A stretch of 64,000 nucleotides of DNA from Rhodococcus sp. B7740 (GTDB taxonomy: Bacteria > Actinomycetota > Actinomycetes > Mycobacteriales > Mycobacteriaceae), in assembly GCF_000954115.1 (NCBI RefSeq), contig NZ_CP010797.1, positions 1,054,001 to 1,118,000 of the forward strand, given 5' to 3'. Numbering within the stretch: position 1 is the first letter of the stretch; every line of letters begins with the position of its first letter. Of this stretch, positions 22,163 through 34,648 are shown in pieces. The notes below the pieces were generated by a model. That model had not been told where the DNA came from. It searched no databases and saw only the letters and a program-made list of their open reading frames with translations. The position numbers and the translations under genes are program-made.

Positions 22163-23632
22163 ATGACATCCACGCGCACCCCGATCTCGACGGCCGTCCA
22201 CGCGTGGGATCTGTCCCTGGTGGCACGAAGCGCCGCCCTGCGTCAGAGCAGAGCGGACGGTGGACTGCGCGCCCTGAGCAACGCCGCCGATCACGGTCGT
22301 CTGTGGCTCGGGGCGGCTGCGCTTCTCGTGGCCGCAGGTGGTCCGGCCCGACGCGGCGGCGTCCGGGGTCTGGTGGCGCTGGCCGGTGCGAGCTCCGTGG
22401 CGAACGGGCTGCTCAAACCGCTGTTCCCGCGGACTCGTCCCGATTCCGAGTCCGTTCCCGTCCTGCGTCAGGTTCTGGCTCCGCCGGTGTCGTCGTCGTT
22501 TCCCTCGGGCCACTCGGCGTCCGCGGCTGCGTTCGTCACGGCGGTGGCGATCGAATCCCCGGTCGCAGGCGTGCTGCTGGCACCCGTTGCGGCCGCGGTG
22601 TGTTACTCGAGGGTCCACGTGGGCGTGCATTGGCCGACGGACGTCATCGCCGGCGCCGCTCTCGGCTCGGCCATCGCGTTGTCCACTCGTCGGTGGTGGG
22701 CCGTGCGATCGGAGAGGCCTGCCGATCTCGGCTCCCCGGTCCAGGTCGAGCCACTGCCGGGCGGCCGGGGGCTACTGGTACTCGTCAATCCGGGGTCGGG
22801 CACCGATTCGGACGCGGTGCCCGACGCGATCCGTCGAGCACTTCCCGATGCCGATCTGTTCGTGCCGAATCCCGATCAGGACTTCAACGAGCAACTGGAG
22901 CAGCGCATTCGGAGCACGTCCCCACGTGCCCTCGGTGTCTGCGGGGGTGACGGAACCGTGGTCAGCGTCGCCGCATCCGCGGTGCGCAACGTATTACCGC
23001 TCGCAGCATTTCCGGGTGGCACCCTCAACCATTTCGCGCGCGACACCGGATTGACCGTCGTGCAGGACACCGCTGCCGCCGTGGAAGCGGGCACCGCCGA
23101 ACTGGTCGACATCGCCGAGGTGTCCATCGACGGCCGCAGTGTGTCGTTCGTCAACACCGCAACGTTCGGTGGCTACCCCGACTCGGTTCGGCTACGTCAG
23201 AAATTGCAACGTCGAATCGGCAAATGGCCCGCGGCCGCCATCGCGATGACGCGGGTCCTGGCGGCTGCGGAACCACTGAACATCGGGCTCGACGGCACCG
23301 AGCAGTCGGTCTGGATGCTCTTCGTCGGCAACGGCAATTATGTACCGGCCGACCAAGTACCCATGTCTCGCAGCAGTATTCACACCGGCACCCTCGATGT
23401 CCGGTTTCTTCCGTCCGAGCCGAAAGCGTCCAGAACCAGACTGCTGTGGGCAACGTTGACCGGCACCCTCGGGTCCTCGCCCGCCTACGTCCGCCGAGCG
23501 GTGAAGGAGTTGACCGTCGAGGTGGAGGGTGCCCCCGTTGCCCTCGCGGCCGACGGCGAAGTGGTGGGCGACGGACGAAGGTTCGAGTTCACCAGTGACA
23601 AGAACGGCCTCGCGCTCTACCGAAAGCGATAG
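22163..23632 (+). CDS. PAP2 phosphatase - diacylglycerol/sphingosine-kinase-type fusion
   Basis: A 489-aa fusion. The N-terminal half (to about residue 180) is a PAP2 lipid phosphatase with the three motifs KPLFPRTRP (85-93), PSGHS (114-118) and SRVHVGVHWPTD (149-160). The C-terminal half (from about 200) is a DAGK-like lipid kinase catalytic domain with NPGSG (209-213), GGDGT (261-265) and PGGTLNHFARD. One half removes and the other adds phosphate on a lipid or prenol substrate, which is unknown. The ATG at 22163 was chosen over an upstream in-frame start because of the leaderless -10. It is divergent from pafA and converges on prcA. Confidence 0.9.
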   Translation: MTSTRTPISTAVHAWDLSLVARSAALRQSRADGGLRALSNAADHGRLWLGAAALLVAAGGPARRGGVRGLVALAGASSVANGLLKPLFPRTRPDSESVPVLRQVLAPPVSSSFPSGHSASAAAFVTAVAIESPVAGVLLAPVAAAVCYSRVHVGVHWPTDVIAGAALGSAIALSTRRWWAVRSERPADLGSPVQVEPLPGGRGLLVLVNPGSGTDSDAVPDAIRRALPDADLFVPNPDQDFNEQLEQRIRSTSPRALGVCGGDGTVVSVAASAVRNVLPLAAFPGGTLNHFARDTGLTVVQDTAAAVEAGTAELVDIAEVSIDGRSVSFVNTATFGGYPDSVRLRQKLQRRIGKWPAAAIAMTRVLAAAEPLNIGLDGTEQSVWMLFVGNGNYVPADQVPMSRSSIHTGTLDVRFLPSEPKASRTRLLWATLTGTLGSSPAYVRRAVKELTVEVEGAPVALAADGEVVGDGRRFEFTSDKNGLALYRKR

Positions 23633-23643
23633 CGCGCGAGGCC
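23606..23643. terminator. Hairpin between the PAP2-kinase gene and prcA
   Basis: A perfect 10-bp stem, GGCCTCGCGC at 23606-23615 with GCGCGAGGCC at 23634-23643, spans the stop codon of the PAP2-kinase gene. The 18-nt loop and lack of a T-run make it a non-canonical terminator. It could serve both converging genes. Confidence 0.5.
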
Positions 23644-23665
23644 GAACGAGTGTCGGGACCATCGG

Positions 23666-24439
23666 TCAGGACGGTGGTGCACCTTCGGTGTCGGGTGCCG
23701 TCTCGACCGCTGCAGTCGGCGCCGGCAACATGTCCTCCAGCGCAGCCCCGGCAATGCGTCTGAACGCTCGTCGCGGCCGCGCCTGGTCCAGCACCGCGAC
23801 CTCGAGCGCCGACACCTCGAGAACCTTCTTCTCCGGCTCGCCGCCCGCCGCGGGCGGCGCAGTCGGGCCTGCCGTGAGTGCGTCGACGGCCACACGTACC
23901 GCGTCTGCCAGGTCCAGCCCGGCGCGGTAGGTGTCCTTCAGTGCGGCCACGATCGGCTCGGTCGTCCCGCCCATGACGACGAAATCCTGCTCGTCGACGA
24001 TGGATCCGTCGTAGGTGATGCGGTAGAGCTGCGTGGCGATCGGCTCGTCCTGGTGCGACACCTCCGCGACACAGATCTCGACCTCGTACGGCTTGAGCTG
24101 CTCGGTGAAGATCGTGCCGAGTGCTTGCGCGTACGTCTTGGCAAGCGAACGGCCGGTCACGTCGCGCCGATCGTAGGTGTAGCCCTTGATATCGGCGTGC
24201 TGGATACCGGCCTTGCGCAGGTTCTCGAACTCGTTGTACTTGCCCACGGCCGCGAAGCCGATCCGGTCGTAGAGTTCGCTCACCTTGTGCAACGCGGTCG
24301 AACGGTTCTCGGCGACGAAGAGGACCCCGTCCGCATACGTCAGCACGATGACGCTGCGGCCGCGGCCGATTCCCTTGCGCGCCAACTCCGAACGATCGCG
24401 CATGATCTGTTCGGCAGATGCGTAGTACGGCATCGTCAT
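23666..24439 (-). CDS. prcA: Proteasome alpha subunit PrcA
   Basis: A 257-aa alpha-type 20S subunit: [23 protein letters not shown] at the N-terminus forms the gate and H0 helix, followed by [21 protein letters not shown]. It forms the outer rings that dock Mpa through its C-terminal GQYL. The C-terminal tail (about residues 200-257) is acidic and proline-rich. Its start overlaps the prcB stop by 4 nt. Confidence 0.97.
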   Translation of the reverse strand: MTMPYYASAEQIMRDRSELARKGIGRGRSVIVLTYADGVLFVAENRSTALHKVSELYDRIGFAAVGKYNEFENLRKAGIQHADIKGYTYDRRDVTGRSLAKTYAQALGTIFTEQLKPYEVEICVAEVSHQDEPIATQLYRITYDGSIVDEQDFVVMGGTTEPIVAALKDTYRAGLDLADAVRVAVDALTAGPTAPPAAGGEPEKKVLEVSALEVAVLDQARPRRAFRRIAGAALEDMLPAPTAAVETAPDTEGAPPS

Positions 24440-25377
24440 GGTGCGCTACCCCCTTCGCTCACTTGCTGGCCGGCCCGAGTGTGGTGCTCGGCACCGCCGG
24501 AATGCGCTGCACTCTCCGTCCGCTCCGCGAGAACCGACCGAGCAGCAGCCGAAATCCTCTCGTGTGCAACGTCGTCCGCCCCGACACTGGTGATGGCAAC
24601 TGCCGTCGGGTAGATCCCGCGGGTGACGTCAGGACCGCCTGTGGCCGAGTCGTCGTCGGCGGCGTCGTACAGCGATTCCACCGCTGCACGAATCGCCTCC
24701 TCCTCGGTCATTCCGGGGCGATAGAGCTTCTTGAGCGCGGACTTGGCGAACAACGAGCCCGATCCCACGGCGTGGTAACCCGAACGCTCCTCGTATCGCC
24801 CGCCGACCACGTCGTAGGAGACGATGCGTCCGGCTCGATCCGGGTCCGAGATGTCGATGTCGAATCCGACCAGCAACGGGACGGCGGCGAGCCCCTGCAT
24901 CGCGGCACCGAGGTTGCTTCGCACCATCGACGACAGCTTGTTGGCCTTGCCGTTGAACGTGAGCGGCACGCCTTCGATCTTCTCGTAGTGCTCGAGTTCG
25001 ACGGCGAAGAGCCGAACCAGCTCGATCGCGATGCCCGCGGTTCCGGCGATACCCGCGGCGGAGTAGTCGTCGGTGACGTAGACCTTCTGCATGTCGCGGT
25101 TGGCGATCAGATTGCCCTGCGTGGCCCGCCGGTCACCCGCGATCAGAACGCCGCCTGCGTAGGTCAGTGCAACGATCGTCGTCCCGTGTGGAGCGATCCC
25201 GGACTTGTCCGAGCAGCCATTAGCGGTATTGGTCGCCAGATCCGCCGCGATACCGCTCTCGGGCAACAGATGAGGGGCGTGCCGACGAAGATAATCGGAG
25301 AACGACGAGCTGCTCGTCCCGAATGGGATCGCCGTTCCGTCGCCTGCCGACCGTGGGTCCGAACGATCCACCGTCAC
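24436..25377 (-). CDS. prcB: Proteasome beta subunit PrcB
   Basis: A 313-aa beta-type subunit, the N-terminal nucleophile peptidase of the 20S core. The cleavage site is HG|TTIVAL, so a 65-residue propeptide is removed and Thr66 becomes the catalytic N-terminal threonine. A 65-residue propeptide is a known trait of Rhodococcus proteasome beta subunits. It overlaps pup upstream (4 nt) and prcA downstream (4 nt), giving a coupled pup-prcB-prcA operon. Confidence 0.97.
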   Translation of the reverse strand: MTVDRSDPRSAGDGTAIPFGTSSSSFSDYLRRHAPHLLPESGIAADLATNTANGCSDKSGIAPHGTTIVALTYAGGVLIAGDRRATQGNLIANRDMQKVYVTDDYSAAGIAGTAGIAIELVRLFAVELEHYEKIEGVPLTFNGKANKLSSMVRSNLGAAMQGLAAVPLLVGFDIDISDPDRAGRIVSYDVVGGRYEERSGYHAVGSGSLFAKSALKKLYRPGMTEEEAIRAAVESLYDAADDDSATGGPDVTRGIYPTAVAITSVGADDVAHERISAAARSVLAERTESAAHSGGAEHHTRAGQQVSEGGSAP

Positions 25378-25568
25378 TGGCCGCCCTTCTGAACGTAGGC
25401 GCGGACGAAGTCCTCGGCGTTTTCCTCGAGCACGTCGTCGATCTCGTCGAGAAGGTCGTCGGTCTCCTCGGCCAGCTTCTCGCGTCGTTCCTGACCACCG
25501 GCTCCGGTGTCGCCGGGAACCTCATCGTCGTCGCCGCCGCCAGAGCGCCGTGTCTGCTCCTGTGCCAT
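25374..25568 (-). CDS. pup: Prokaryotic ubiquitin-like protein Pup
   Basis: A 64-aa, very acidic, disordered protein ending VQKGGQ. The terminal Gln must be deamidated to Glu by Dop before PafA can attach it to substrate lysines. The coiled-coil-forming middle ([22 protein letters not shown]) binds the Mpa coiled coils. A GGAGGAGG sequence precedes the ATG. It overlaps prcB by 4 nt. Confidence 0.98.
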   Translation of the reverse strand: MAQEQTRRSGGGDDDEVPGDTGAGGQERREKLAEETDDLLDEIDDVLEENAEDFVRAYVQKGGQ

Positions 25569-25762
25569 AGTCGCCGACCTCCTCCGTGTATCGAGAAAAC
25601 AGATCTACTGCACTCTCACCGGTCGATCCGAGGTGCACCGTCGTGGATGTGCAAGTGCAACCGAACGTTCCGCCGAAAGTGCACGGACCTTTACCCTACC
25701 GACTGACCGACTCCGCCGGTCGACAAGACACCGCCTTTGGTCGGCGTCGGTCCCGGGGTGCG

Positions 25763-27262
25763 TCAGTTGGTGAGCTGATCGACGAGCTCTGCGGCGCTGT
25801 CGACCGACTCGAGCAGCGCACCGACGTGCGATTTGGTGCCCCGGAGCGGCTCGAGAGTCGGGATGCGAACGAGGGAGTCACCGCCGAGATCGAAGATGAC
25901 CGAGTCCCAGCTCGCCGCAGCGATGTCTGCTCCGAACTTGCGCAGGCATTCGCCGCGGAAGTACGCCCTCGTGTCCTCCGGCGGCGTGCCGACGGCATCG
26001 AGCACCTGCTGTTCGGTGACCAGTCGATCCATCGACCCACGAGCGACCAGCCGGTTGTACAGGCCTTTGTCCAGCCGAACATCGGAGTACTGCAGATCGA
26101 CCAGATGCAGCCGCGGAGCCGACCACCCGAGCCCCTCGCGCTGGCGGAATCCTTCCAGCAGGCGCAGTTTCGCGGGCCAGTCCAGCAGATGGGCGCACTC
26201 CATCGGATCCCGCTCGAGAAGGTCGAGGACCATGGCCCACTTGTCGAGCACGTCGAGTGCGCGCGCATCGTCACTGCCCTCGGCAGCGACGAACTTGGCA
26301 ACGCGCTGGTGGTAGATCCGCTGCAGCGCAAGCCCGGTCAGTTCGCGGCCGTCGGCGAGAGCGACGGCCTTGCGCAGCGTCGGATCGTGGCTGATCTGAT
26401 GGACTGCGGTCACCGGCCTGGCCAGCTGCAGATCGGACAGGTCGACGCCGGCTTCGATGATGTCGAGCACGAGCGCTGTGGTGCCGACCTTGAGGTAGGT
26501 CGACATCTCGGCGAGATTGGCGTCGCCGATGATGCAGTGCAGGCGGCGATACTTGTCCGCGTCCGCGTGCGGTTCGTCGCGCGTGTTGATGATGCCGCGT
26601 TTGAGGGTGGTCTCGAGGCCCACCTCCACCTCGATGTAATCCGCCCGCTGCGAGAGCTGGAAGCCTGCCTCGTCGCCGGACTGGCCGATCCCGACGCGTC
26701 CGGACCCGGTGATGACCTGCCTCGAAGCGAAGAACGGCGACAGACCCGCGATGACCGCCGAGAACGGCGTCTCGCGCGACATCAGGTAGTTCTCGTGAGT
26801 GCCGTACGACGCGCCCTTACCGTCGACGTTGTTCTTGTACAGCTGCAGGCGCGGCGCTCCCGGGACGCTCGACGCATGGCGGGCTGCGGCTTCCATCACG
26901 CGCTCGCCTGCCTTGTCCCAGATGACTGCGTCCAGCGGGTCACGTACCTCCGGAGCCGAGTACTCGGGGTGGGCGTGATCGACGTACAGGCGAGCACCGT
27001 TGGTGAGAATCATGTTGGCTGCGCCGATCTCGTCGGCGTCGATCACCGGTGCGGGGCCACTGAAGCGTCCGAGGTCGAAGCCGCGTGCGTCACGCAGCGG
27101 CGATTCGACCTCGTAGTCCCAGCGCGTGCGCTTGGCCCGGGGAACTCCGGCGGCCGCCGCGTAGGCGAGCACTGCCTGGGTCGACGTCAGGATCGGGTTG
27201 GCGGTGGGTTCGGTGGGCGAAGAAATGCCGTACTCGACCTCGATACCGATGATGCGCTGCAT
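25763..27262 (-). CDS. dop: Pup deamidase/depupylase Dop
   Basis: A 499-aa PafA paralogue of the carboxylate-amine/glutamine synthetase fold. N-terminal [16 protein letters not shown] carries the metal-binding glutamates, and [24 protein letters not shown] is shared with PafA. Dop deamidates the C-terminal Gln of Pup and removes Pup from proteins. It lies 194 bp upstream of pup on the same strand and has its own candidate promoter. Confidence 0.97.
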   Translation of the reverse strand: MQRIIGIEVEYGISSPTEPTANPILTSTQAVLAYAAAAGVPRAKRTRWDYEVESPLRDARGFDLGRFSGPAPVIDADEIGAANMILTNGARLYVDHAHPEYSAPEVRDPLDAVIWDKAGERVMEAAARHASSVPGAPRLQLYKNNVDGKGASYGTHENYLMSRETPFSAVIAGLSPFFASRQVITGSGRVGIGQSGDEAGFQLSQRADYIEVEVGLETTLKRGIINTRDEPHADADKYRRLHCIIGDANLAEMSTYLKVGTTALVLDIIEAGVDLSDLQLARPVTAVHQISHDPTLRKAVALADGRELTGLALQRIYHQRVAKFVAAEGSDDARALDVLDKWAMVLDLLERDPMECAHLLDWPAKLRLLEGFRQREGLGWSAPRLHLVDLQYSDVRLDKGLYNRLVARGSMDRLVTEQQVLDAVGTPPEDTRAYFRGECLRKFGADIAAASWDSVIFDLGGDSLVRIPTLEPLRGTKSHVGALLESVDSAAELVDQLTN

Positions 27263-27268
27263 GTGTCG

Positions 27269-27274
27269 AGCCTA
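27269..27274 (-). promoter_or_regulatory. Candidate -10 element, leaderless start of dop
   Basis: TAGGCT on the minus strand, then 6 nt, then the dop ATG at 27260-27262. It lies just downstream of the mpa terminator hairpin, consistent with separate transcription. Confidence 0.5.
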
Positions 27275-27294
27275 GACGTCGACCGAAGAGCGCA

Positions 27295-27327
27295 TTCGGG
27301 GCGCGCCCTGTGCGGACGCGCCCCGAA
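27295..27327 (-). terminator. Hairpin downstream of mpa
   Basis: A perfect 11-bp GC-rich stem (TTCGGGGCGCG at 27295-27305 with CGCGCCCCGAA at 27317-27327) with an 11-nt loop begins 17 bp after the mpa stop codon. There is no T-run. It separates mpa from the dop promoter. Confidence 0.65.
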
Positions 27328-27344
27328 AGTGGTGTTGGACGAAG

Positions 27345-29108
27345 CTACAGGTACTGGCCGGTGTTGGCCTCGGTGTCGATCGCCCGGCTCGCGCTGGCGT
27401 TCTTGCCGGTGACCAGCGTGCGAATGTAGACGATCCGCTCGCCCTTCTTGCCGGAGATTCGAGCCCAGTCGTCCGGGTTCGTGGTGTTCGGCAGGTCTTC
27501 GTTCTCGGCGAACTCGTCGACGATGGAGTCGAAGAGATGCTGAATCCGCAGACCGCTGTTTCCGGTTTCGAGTACCGACTTGATGGCGTACTTCTTCGCG
27601 CGGTCCACGATGTTCTGGATCATGGCCCCGGAGTTGAAGTCCTTGAAGTACAGAACCTCCTTGTCGCCGTTGGCATACGTCACCTCGAGGAAGCGGTTGT
27701 CGTCGCTTTCGGCGTACATGCGCTCGACGACGCGGTCGATCATCCCTCGGATGCAGGCTGCGCGGTCTCCAGCGAACTCCGCGACGTCGTCGGCGTTGAC
27801 CGGCAGCGAATCGGTCAGGTACTTGGAGAAGATGTCCTGTGCCGATTCGGCGTCGGGCCGCTCGATCTTGATCTTGACGTCCAGGCGACCGGGCCGCAGG
27901 ATCGCGGGGTCGATCATGTCCTCACGGTTGGAGGCACCGATGACGATGACGTTCTCCAGCCCCTCGACGCCGTCGATCTCGGCGAGCAGCTGCGGAACGA
28001 CCGTCGTCTCGACGTCGGACGAGACGCCCGAACCGCGGGTTCGGAAGATCGAGTCCATCTCGTCGAAGAACACGATGACCGGGGTGCCCTCGGACGCCTT
28101 CTCCCGTGCGCGCTGGAAGATCATGCGGATGTGCCGCTCGGTCTCGCCGACGAACTTGTTGAGCAGTTCGGGGCCCTTGATGTTGAGGAAGAACGACTTC
28201 GCTTCCTTGGCGTCCTGCCCGCGGGCCTCGGCGATCTTCTTGGCCAACGAATTGGCAACGGCCTTGGCGATCAACGTCTTTCCACAACCGGGAGGGCCGT
28301 AGAGCAGCACACCCTTGGGTGGACGCAGGGAGTACTCGCGGAACAGATCCTTGTGCAGGAACGGGAGTTCGACGGCGTCGCGAATCTGCTCGATCTGTCG
28401 CCCGAGACCACCGATGTCCTCGTATCCGACGTCCGGCACCTCTTCGAGGACCAGGTCCTCCACCTCGGCCTTGGGGACACGTTCGAAGGCGTAGCCGGCC
28501 TTGGTGTCGACGAGCAAGGAATCGCCGGGGCGAAGTTTGCGGGACGGTTCGTCCGGGTCGATCGGACCCTCGTCGTTGACCATGTCGATCAACGGCTTGG
28601 CCAGCCACACGACTCGTTCCTCGTCGGCGTGACCGACGACGAGTGCCCTCGACCCGTCGCCCAGAAGCTCACGCAGAGTGCTGATCTCGCCGACCTGGTC
28701 GAAGGTGCAGGCCTCGACGATGGTCAACGCTTCGTTCAGTCGCACCGTCTGTCCCGGTGCGAGTGAATCGGCCTCGATGTTCGGTGAACACGTCAGCCTC
28801 ATCTTGCGTCCCGAGGTGAACACGTCGACCGTGCCGTCCTCGAACACGCTCAGCAGAACGCCGTAGCCGCTCGGTGGTTGGCCGAGGCGATCCACCTCCT
28901 CTCGGAGCGCGATGAGCTGCTGTCTCGCCTCTTTGAGGGTGTCCATCAGTTTCGCGTTGCGCAGAGACAGTGAATCGACGCGACCTTCGAGTTCGCGTAC
29001 CTGCTCGGGGGACTCCCCCAGTTGACGGCGCAGCGAAGCAGCTTCGGCTCGCACGGCGTCCAGTTCGGCTCTGGCCGCGGCCACATCCGGATTGTCTGTT
29101 GAGCTCAT
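27345..29108 (-). CDS. mpa: Proteasome-activating AAA ATPase Mpa/ARC
   Basis: A 587-aa hexameric unfoldase that recognises Pup and feeds substrates to PrcAB. An N-terminal coiled coil (about residues 10-75) is followed by two OB domains and the AAA module: Walker A GPPGCGKT at 271-278 and Walker B FFDEMD with D349 and E350. The C-terminus GQYL, including the penultimate Tyr, inserts into the proteasome alpha ring. The ATG at 29106-29108 (MSSTDNP) has GGGAGGAG just upstream; an in-frame GTG further up would add 23 residues without support. Confidence 0.97.
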   Translation of the reverse strand: MSSTDNPDVAAARAELDAVRAEAASLRRQLGESPEQVRELEGRVDSLSLRNAKLMDTLKEARQQLIALREEVDRLGQPPSGYGVLLSVFEDGTVDVFTSGRKMRLTCSPNIEADSLAPGQTVRLNEALTIVEACTFDQVGEISTLRELLGDGSRALVVGHADEERVVWLAKPLIDMVNDEGPIDPDEPSRKLRPGDSLLVDTKAGYAFERVPKAEVEDLVLEEVPDVGYEDIGGLGRQIEQIRDAVELPFLHKDLFREYSLRPPKGVLLYGPPGCGKTLIAKAVANSLAKKIAEARGQDAKEAKSFFLNIKGPELLNKFVGETERHIRMIFQRAREKASEGTPVIVFFDEMDSIFRTRGSGVSSDVETTVVPQLLAEIDGVEGLENVIVIGASNREDMIDPAILRPGRLDVKIKIERPDAESAQDIFSKYLTDSLPVNADDVAEFAGDRAACIRGMIDRVVERMYAESDDNRFLEVTYANGDKEVLYFKDFNSGAMIQNIVDRAKKYAIKSVLETGNSGLRIQHLFDSIVDEFAENEDLPNTTNPDDWARISGKKGERIVYIRTLVTGKNASASRAIDTEANTGQYL

Positions 29109-29228
29109 GAGCGACTCCTCCCAGTGACGATCTATCAACGCTACCGGCACCGGCCCGAATGTGCGGACCGACACCACGATCGGGACGTGTGAGCACTGCG
29201 TCTCGACCGCACCGAGCGTCGGTCGAAT

Positions 29229-29247
29229 TCATGTTAGCCTCACCTGA
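29229..29247. promoter_or_regulatory. Candidate DtxR/IdeR iron box upstream of the LppK-like gene
   Basis: TCATGTTAGCCTCACCTGA matches the palindromic iron-box consensus (TTAGGTTAGSCTAACCTAA) at 15 of 19 positions by my alignment. It lies between mpa and the lipoprotein gene, and contains a TTAGCCT that could itself be the lipoprotein -10 element. Iron control is therefore a suggestion. Confidence 0.4.
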
Positions 29248-29286
29248 CCAAACAGCGGACCGACCACGGAATCAGGGGCTTCACCA

Positions 29287-29778
29287 GTGAAGATGCGTAA
29301 TTTCTCGGTAGCTGTCGCGCTCGCGACGGCGGTGATGTCGGTAGCCGGGTGCAGCTCGGCCGATGAATCCGATCAGACCGATCACAATTCGACGTCGGCC
29401 GCCGAGAGCAGCGTTCCGGCAGCCGATGCGCCCGCCGTCGCGCCGCCGACATCCGGTGAACTCGAAGCATCGCTGCTGCAATTGGTGGCCCCGAACGTCG
29501 ACGCAGCGACGAAGGCGGCGTCGGTCGAGAACGGGCAGGCACGCCTGACCAACCTCGAAACGATGACCGCGGCCCTGGCGAACTACGGCGCGATCACGTT
29601 CGAGGTTGCCGAACCGACGGTCGAGGGCGAGACGTCGACCGCCGACGTCGCGATCGCCACCCCACGGGGAACGGCAGCTCCGTCCCCTCAGACCTGGGTG
29701 CTGATCGATGGCAACTGGAAGCTCTCGGATGCCAGCACCTGCCGGATTCTCGCTATGGGACAGGCTCCCTGCGCCTAG
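29287..29778 (+). CDS. lppK: LppK-like secreted lipoprotein (MTB12-type domain)
   Basis: A 163-aa lipoprotein. A signal peptide ends at the lipobox VAGC, with Cys22 as the lipidated residue, followed by a Ser/Ala/Pro-rich linker to about residue 54. The C-terminal domain (PTSGELEASLLQLVAPNV to the end) resembles low-molecular-weight antigen MTB12/CFP2. It occupies the position of Rv2116 lppK, next to mpa. The GTG at 29287 has AGGGG 8 nt upstream; the ATG at 29293 is the alternative. Function unknown. Confidence 0.8.
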   Translation: MKMRNFSVAVALATAVMSVAGCSSADESDQTDHNSTSAAESSVPAADAPAVAPPTSGELEASLLQLVAPNVDAATKAASVENGQARLTNLETMTAALANYGAITFEVAEPTVEGETSTADVAIATPRGTAAPSPQTWVLIDGNWKLSDASTCRILAMGQAPCA

Positions 29779-29812
29779 ACCGAGAGGTCGGAATCCTCGC
29801 CGACGCCGATCG

Positions 29813-31873
<2,061 letters not shown>

Positions 31874-31877
<4 letters not shown>

Positions 31878-32686
31878 CGATTCCGAACGCCTTCTTCGTC
31901 CCCGCCGGTCTCGGCAGTGAAGGCCACGAGAGGGTCACCGCCACCGAGCACACCGTCAGCCTGTGGGCACCGACGATGCAGCACGGGGCACCGCCGTCCG
32001 CCCTGTTGGTCCGTGCACTCGAGCGCGTCGACGCGCGCGAGGACACTCGGATCAGTCGGGTGGCCGTGGACATCCTCGGACCGGTTCCGGTCGGCGACAT
32101 CGAGATCCGAGCATGGACGGAGCGTCCCGGTACCAATATCGAGCTCGTCGTGGCGGAACTGTGGGCGGCCGGTGCCTCGGGAACTGCGCGCGCTGTCGCC
32201 CGGGGCAGCGCATGGCGTATGCGCACCACGCCGACGGACGACGTGGCTCACTCGGGCGATCCGGTGATGCGACCGGTGAGCGACGGTGTCGACTACACCT
32301 TCGGTGGCACCTGGTCGTCGGGTTATCTCGACGCCGTCGAGTTCAAGATCCTCACCGGACTCGGAGCCGACGGACCGGGTGAGATCTGGGCCAGGCCCAC
32401 ACCCGTTCTCGTGCAGGGTGAATCGATGACATCCCTGGAACGACTCTTCTCGATTGCGGACATCGCCAACGGCATCGGTGCGAAACTGCCGATCGACGAA
32501 TGGACGTTCTTGAACACCGACCTGACCGTGCACGTGTTCCGAGTGCCGCAGGGTGAATGGGTAGGAGTCTCGGCGGAGACCTCCACCGGTCCCGACGGTA
32601 TCGCCATGTGTGCAGGCACGCTCAGTGACGAACTGGGACCGGTCGGGCGCATCGCGCAGACGGTATTGGTTCGGCGTCGCACCTGA
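31874..32686 (+). CDS. Thioesterase-family protein (double hotdog)
   Basis: A 270-aa protein with the tandem hotdog pattern of TesB-like acyl-CoA thioesterases (WAPTMQHGAPPSALLVRAL in the first repeat, AETSTGPDGIAMCAGTLSDELGPVG in the second). The acyl substrate is unknown. The GTG at 31874 overlaps the upstream nuclease stop by 4 nt, which sets the start. It converges on hisG with a 69-bp gap that holds no clear terminator. Confidence 0.83.
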
Positions 32687-32755
32687 CGAGCGACAACGAT
32701 CGGGGCACCCGCGGCGCGCACGCAACGCGCGACACGACCCGTCGGCTGCCCGGAC

Positions 32756-33607
32756 TCAGAATGCTCGACAGGACCTGATGTCGGAAGCGAGGATCGCCTT
32801 GGCACCCAGCTCGGCGAGCTGATCCATGACGTTGTTGTGGACCTTGCGAGAAACCATGGCGCGCACGGCAACCCAGTTGTCGTCGACCATCGGGGCGAGG
32901 GTCGGCGATTCGATTCCCGGGGTGATCTTCACGGCCTCGTCGAGGATCGCCTTGGGGCAGTCGTAATCGAGCATCAGGTACTGCTGCGCGAAGACGACGC
33001 CCTGGACACGGGCGATGAGTTGCTTTCGTGCGGAGTCGGTGCCCGGAGCGCCTGCTCGTTCGATCAACACACCCTCCGAATCGCAGAGAGAGTCGCCGAA
33101 GGCCACGAGGTTGTTCTGACGCAACGAACGTCCCGACTCCACCACGTCGGCGATCGCGTCGGCCACACCGAGCTGGATGGAGATCTCGACCGCACCGTCG
33201 AGGCGGATGACCGTAGCCTCGAGTCCTCTGGCGGCCAGATCCTTACGCACCAGATTGGGATAGGACGTGGCGATGCGCAGTCCGCCCAGGTCCTCGGGTG
33301 CCCACTGCTTGCCCGCGGGTGCGGCGTAGCGGAAGGTCGATCGGCCGAACCCGAGTGCCAGCCGTTCCTCGACCGCGGCACCGGAATCGAGCGCCAGGTC
33401 GCGTCCGGTGATACCCAGATCCAATTGCCCGGATCCGACGTAGATCGCGATGTCCTTGGGGCGGAGAAAGAAGAACTCGACGCCGTTCGCCGGATCGAGA
33501 ACCGTCAGGTCCTTCGAGTCGCTTCGGCGTCGGTAGCCGGCTTCACTGAGAATCTCGGCGGCGGACTCGGAAAGAGCGCCCTTGTTGGGTACGGCTACGC
33601 GCAGCAT
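32756..33607 (-). CDS. hisG: ATP phosphoribosyltransferase HisG (long form)
   Basis: A 283-aa enzyme for the first step of histidine synthesis (ATP + PRPP). It has the long-form architecture with a C-terminal regulatory ACT-like domain that mediates histidine feedback. Conserved segments are [16 protein letters not shown] at the start and the PRPP-loop region around [15 protein letters not shown] precedes the ATG. It is 46 bp downstream of hisE on the same strand. Confidence 0.96.
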   Translation of the reverse strand: MLRVAVPNKGALSESAAEILSEAGYRRRSDSKDLTVLDPANGVEFFFLRPKDIAIYVGSGQLDLGITGRDLALDSGAAVEERLALGFGRSTFRYAAPAGKQWAPEDLGGLRIATSYPNLVRKDLAARGLEATVIRLDGAVEISIQLGVADAIADVVESGRSLRQNNLVAFGDSLCDSEGVLIERAGAPGTDSARKQLIARVQGVVFAQQYLMLDYDCPKAILDEAVKITPGIESPTLAPMVDDNWVAVRAMVSRKVHNNVMDQLAELGAKAILASDIRSCRAF

Positions 33608-33653
33608 GGAGTGTCCTTGTTCGACGAGTTCGTGAGCGACAAGCGGATCGAAC

Positions 33654-33917
33654 TCACAGATGTTTGTAGACGTCCTCGAGTTCGAGGCCTCTGCCCACCA
33701 TCATCACCTGGACCCAGTAGAGAAGCTGCGAAATCTCCTCGGCGAGCGCCTCGTCGCTCTCGTGCTCGGCAGCGATCCACACTTCACCTGCTTCTTCGAG
33801 GACCTTCTTGCCCTGGAAATGAACTCCAGCGTCCAACGCTGCGACGGTGCCCGAACCCTCGGGACGGGTCTTCGAGCGATCGGTGAGCTCGGCGAACAGC
33901 GAATCGAAAGTCTTCAC
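33654..33917 (-). CDS. hisE: Phosphoribosyl-ATP pyrophosphatase HisE
   Basis: An 87-aa all-alpha pyrophosphatase for the second step of histidine synthesis. The family pattern [33 protein letters not shown] is complete, with the acidic metal-binding residues. The GTG start (33915-33917) gives [11 protein letters not shown]; the long frame upstream of it overlaps the HAD gene and is not real. It forms an operon with hisG. Confidence 0.95.
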   Translation of the reverse strand: MKTFDSLFAELTDRSKTRPEGSGTVAALDAGVHFQGKKVLEEAGEVWIAAEHESDEALAEEISQLLYWVQVMMVGRGLELEDVYKHL

Positions 33918-33967
33918 GACTGGATATTCTTTCACGTCGTCACTCGGGTACACGAATACGGTCGAGA

Positions 33968-34648
33968 TTAGGGCGTTCGGCCCGACCAGGCCCGGCGAAC
34001 GTCCTCGGCAGTGAGTCCGACGAGACCGTCGCGAATCGTGTATCCGGGTGCCGCCTGCACTGCGATCTCGGAGGGAACCACCAACACCGGACACCCCGCC
34101 GTGTGGGCAGAGAGCGATCCGGTGGGCGAATCCTCGACCGCAAGGCACGACGCGGCCTCGAGTCCGAGCAACGCAGCACCGCGCAGGTACGGTGCCGGGT
34201 GAGGTTTGCCTGCCTCGACCTCGTCGCCGGTGACGGTGATGTCGAAGTACTCGCGGCCCAGGGTGTCCAGTGCCCGCTCGACCAGACCGCGTTCGGTGTT
34301 GGTGACCAGCCCAGTGGACAGGCCCATCTCGCGCACGAGCGCAAGGGCGTCCTTGGCACCTGGTCGCCACGGAATCCCCTCGGCGAACAGGTCTCCGACG
34401 CGGGCGGTCAGCCATTCGCGCCCCTCGGCCAGATGATCGTCGGTGACCTCCACCGAGGCGTTGGCCAGCACCTTGCTCAGCGCGTCCCGCATCGAGTTAC
34501 CGAGGGTGCTCTCGCGTACTTCCGCGCTGAGTTCGGTTCCCAGGGAGCGGGAGTACTCACCGATAGCGACGTCCCAGATCTTCTCCGAGTCGAGCAGTGT
34601 GCCGTCCATGTCCCACAGGACACCGTGCAGGTGAGTTGGACTAGACAT
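33968..34648 (-). CDS. HAD-superfamily phosphatase
   Basis: A 226-aa HAD hydrolase with a small cap. Motif I is [12 protein letters not shown] (nucleophile and acid Asp), motif II is in VTNTERG, motif III has the Lys of GKPHPAP, and motif IV is VEDSPTG. Likely a phosphatase on a sugar or nucleotide phosphate, as for many beta-phosphoglucomutase-like members. The ATG at 34646-34648 overlaps the metH stop region by 8 bp, so it is coupled to metH, and hisE follows 50 bp later. Confidence 0.9.
   Translation of the reverse strand: MSSPTHLHGVLWDMDGTLLDSEKIWDVAIGEYSRSLGTELSAEVRESTLGNSMRDALSKVLANASVEVTDDHLAEGREWLTARVGDLFAEGIPWRPGAKDALALVREMGLSTGLVTNTERGLVERALDTLGREYFDITVTGDEVEAGKPHPAPYLRGAALLGLEAASCLAVEDSPTGSLSAHTAGCPVLVVPSEIAVQAAPGYTIRDGLVGLTAEDVRRAWSGRTP

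Noticed and set aside
25569-25762. Small gene between dop and pup
   Set aside because: The frames there lack a start with a ribosome site and any conserved pattern; the stretch looks like the pup leader/promoter region.
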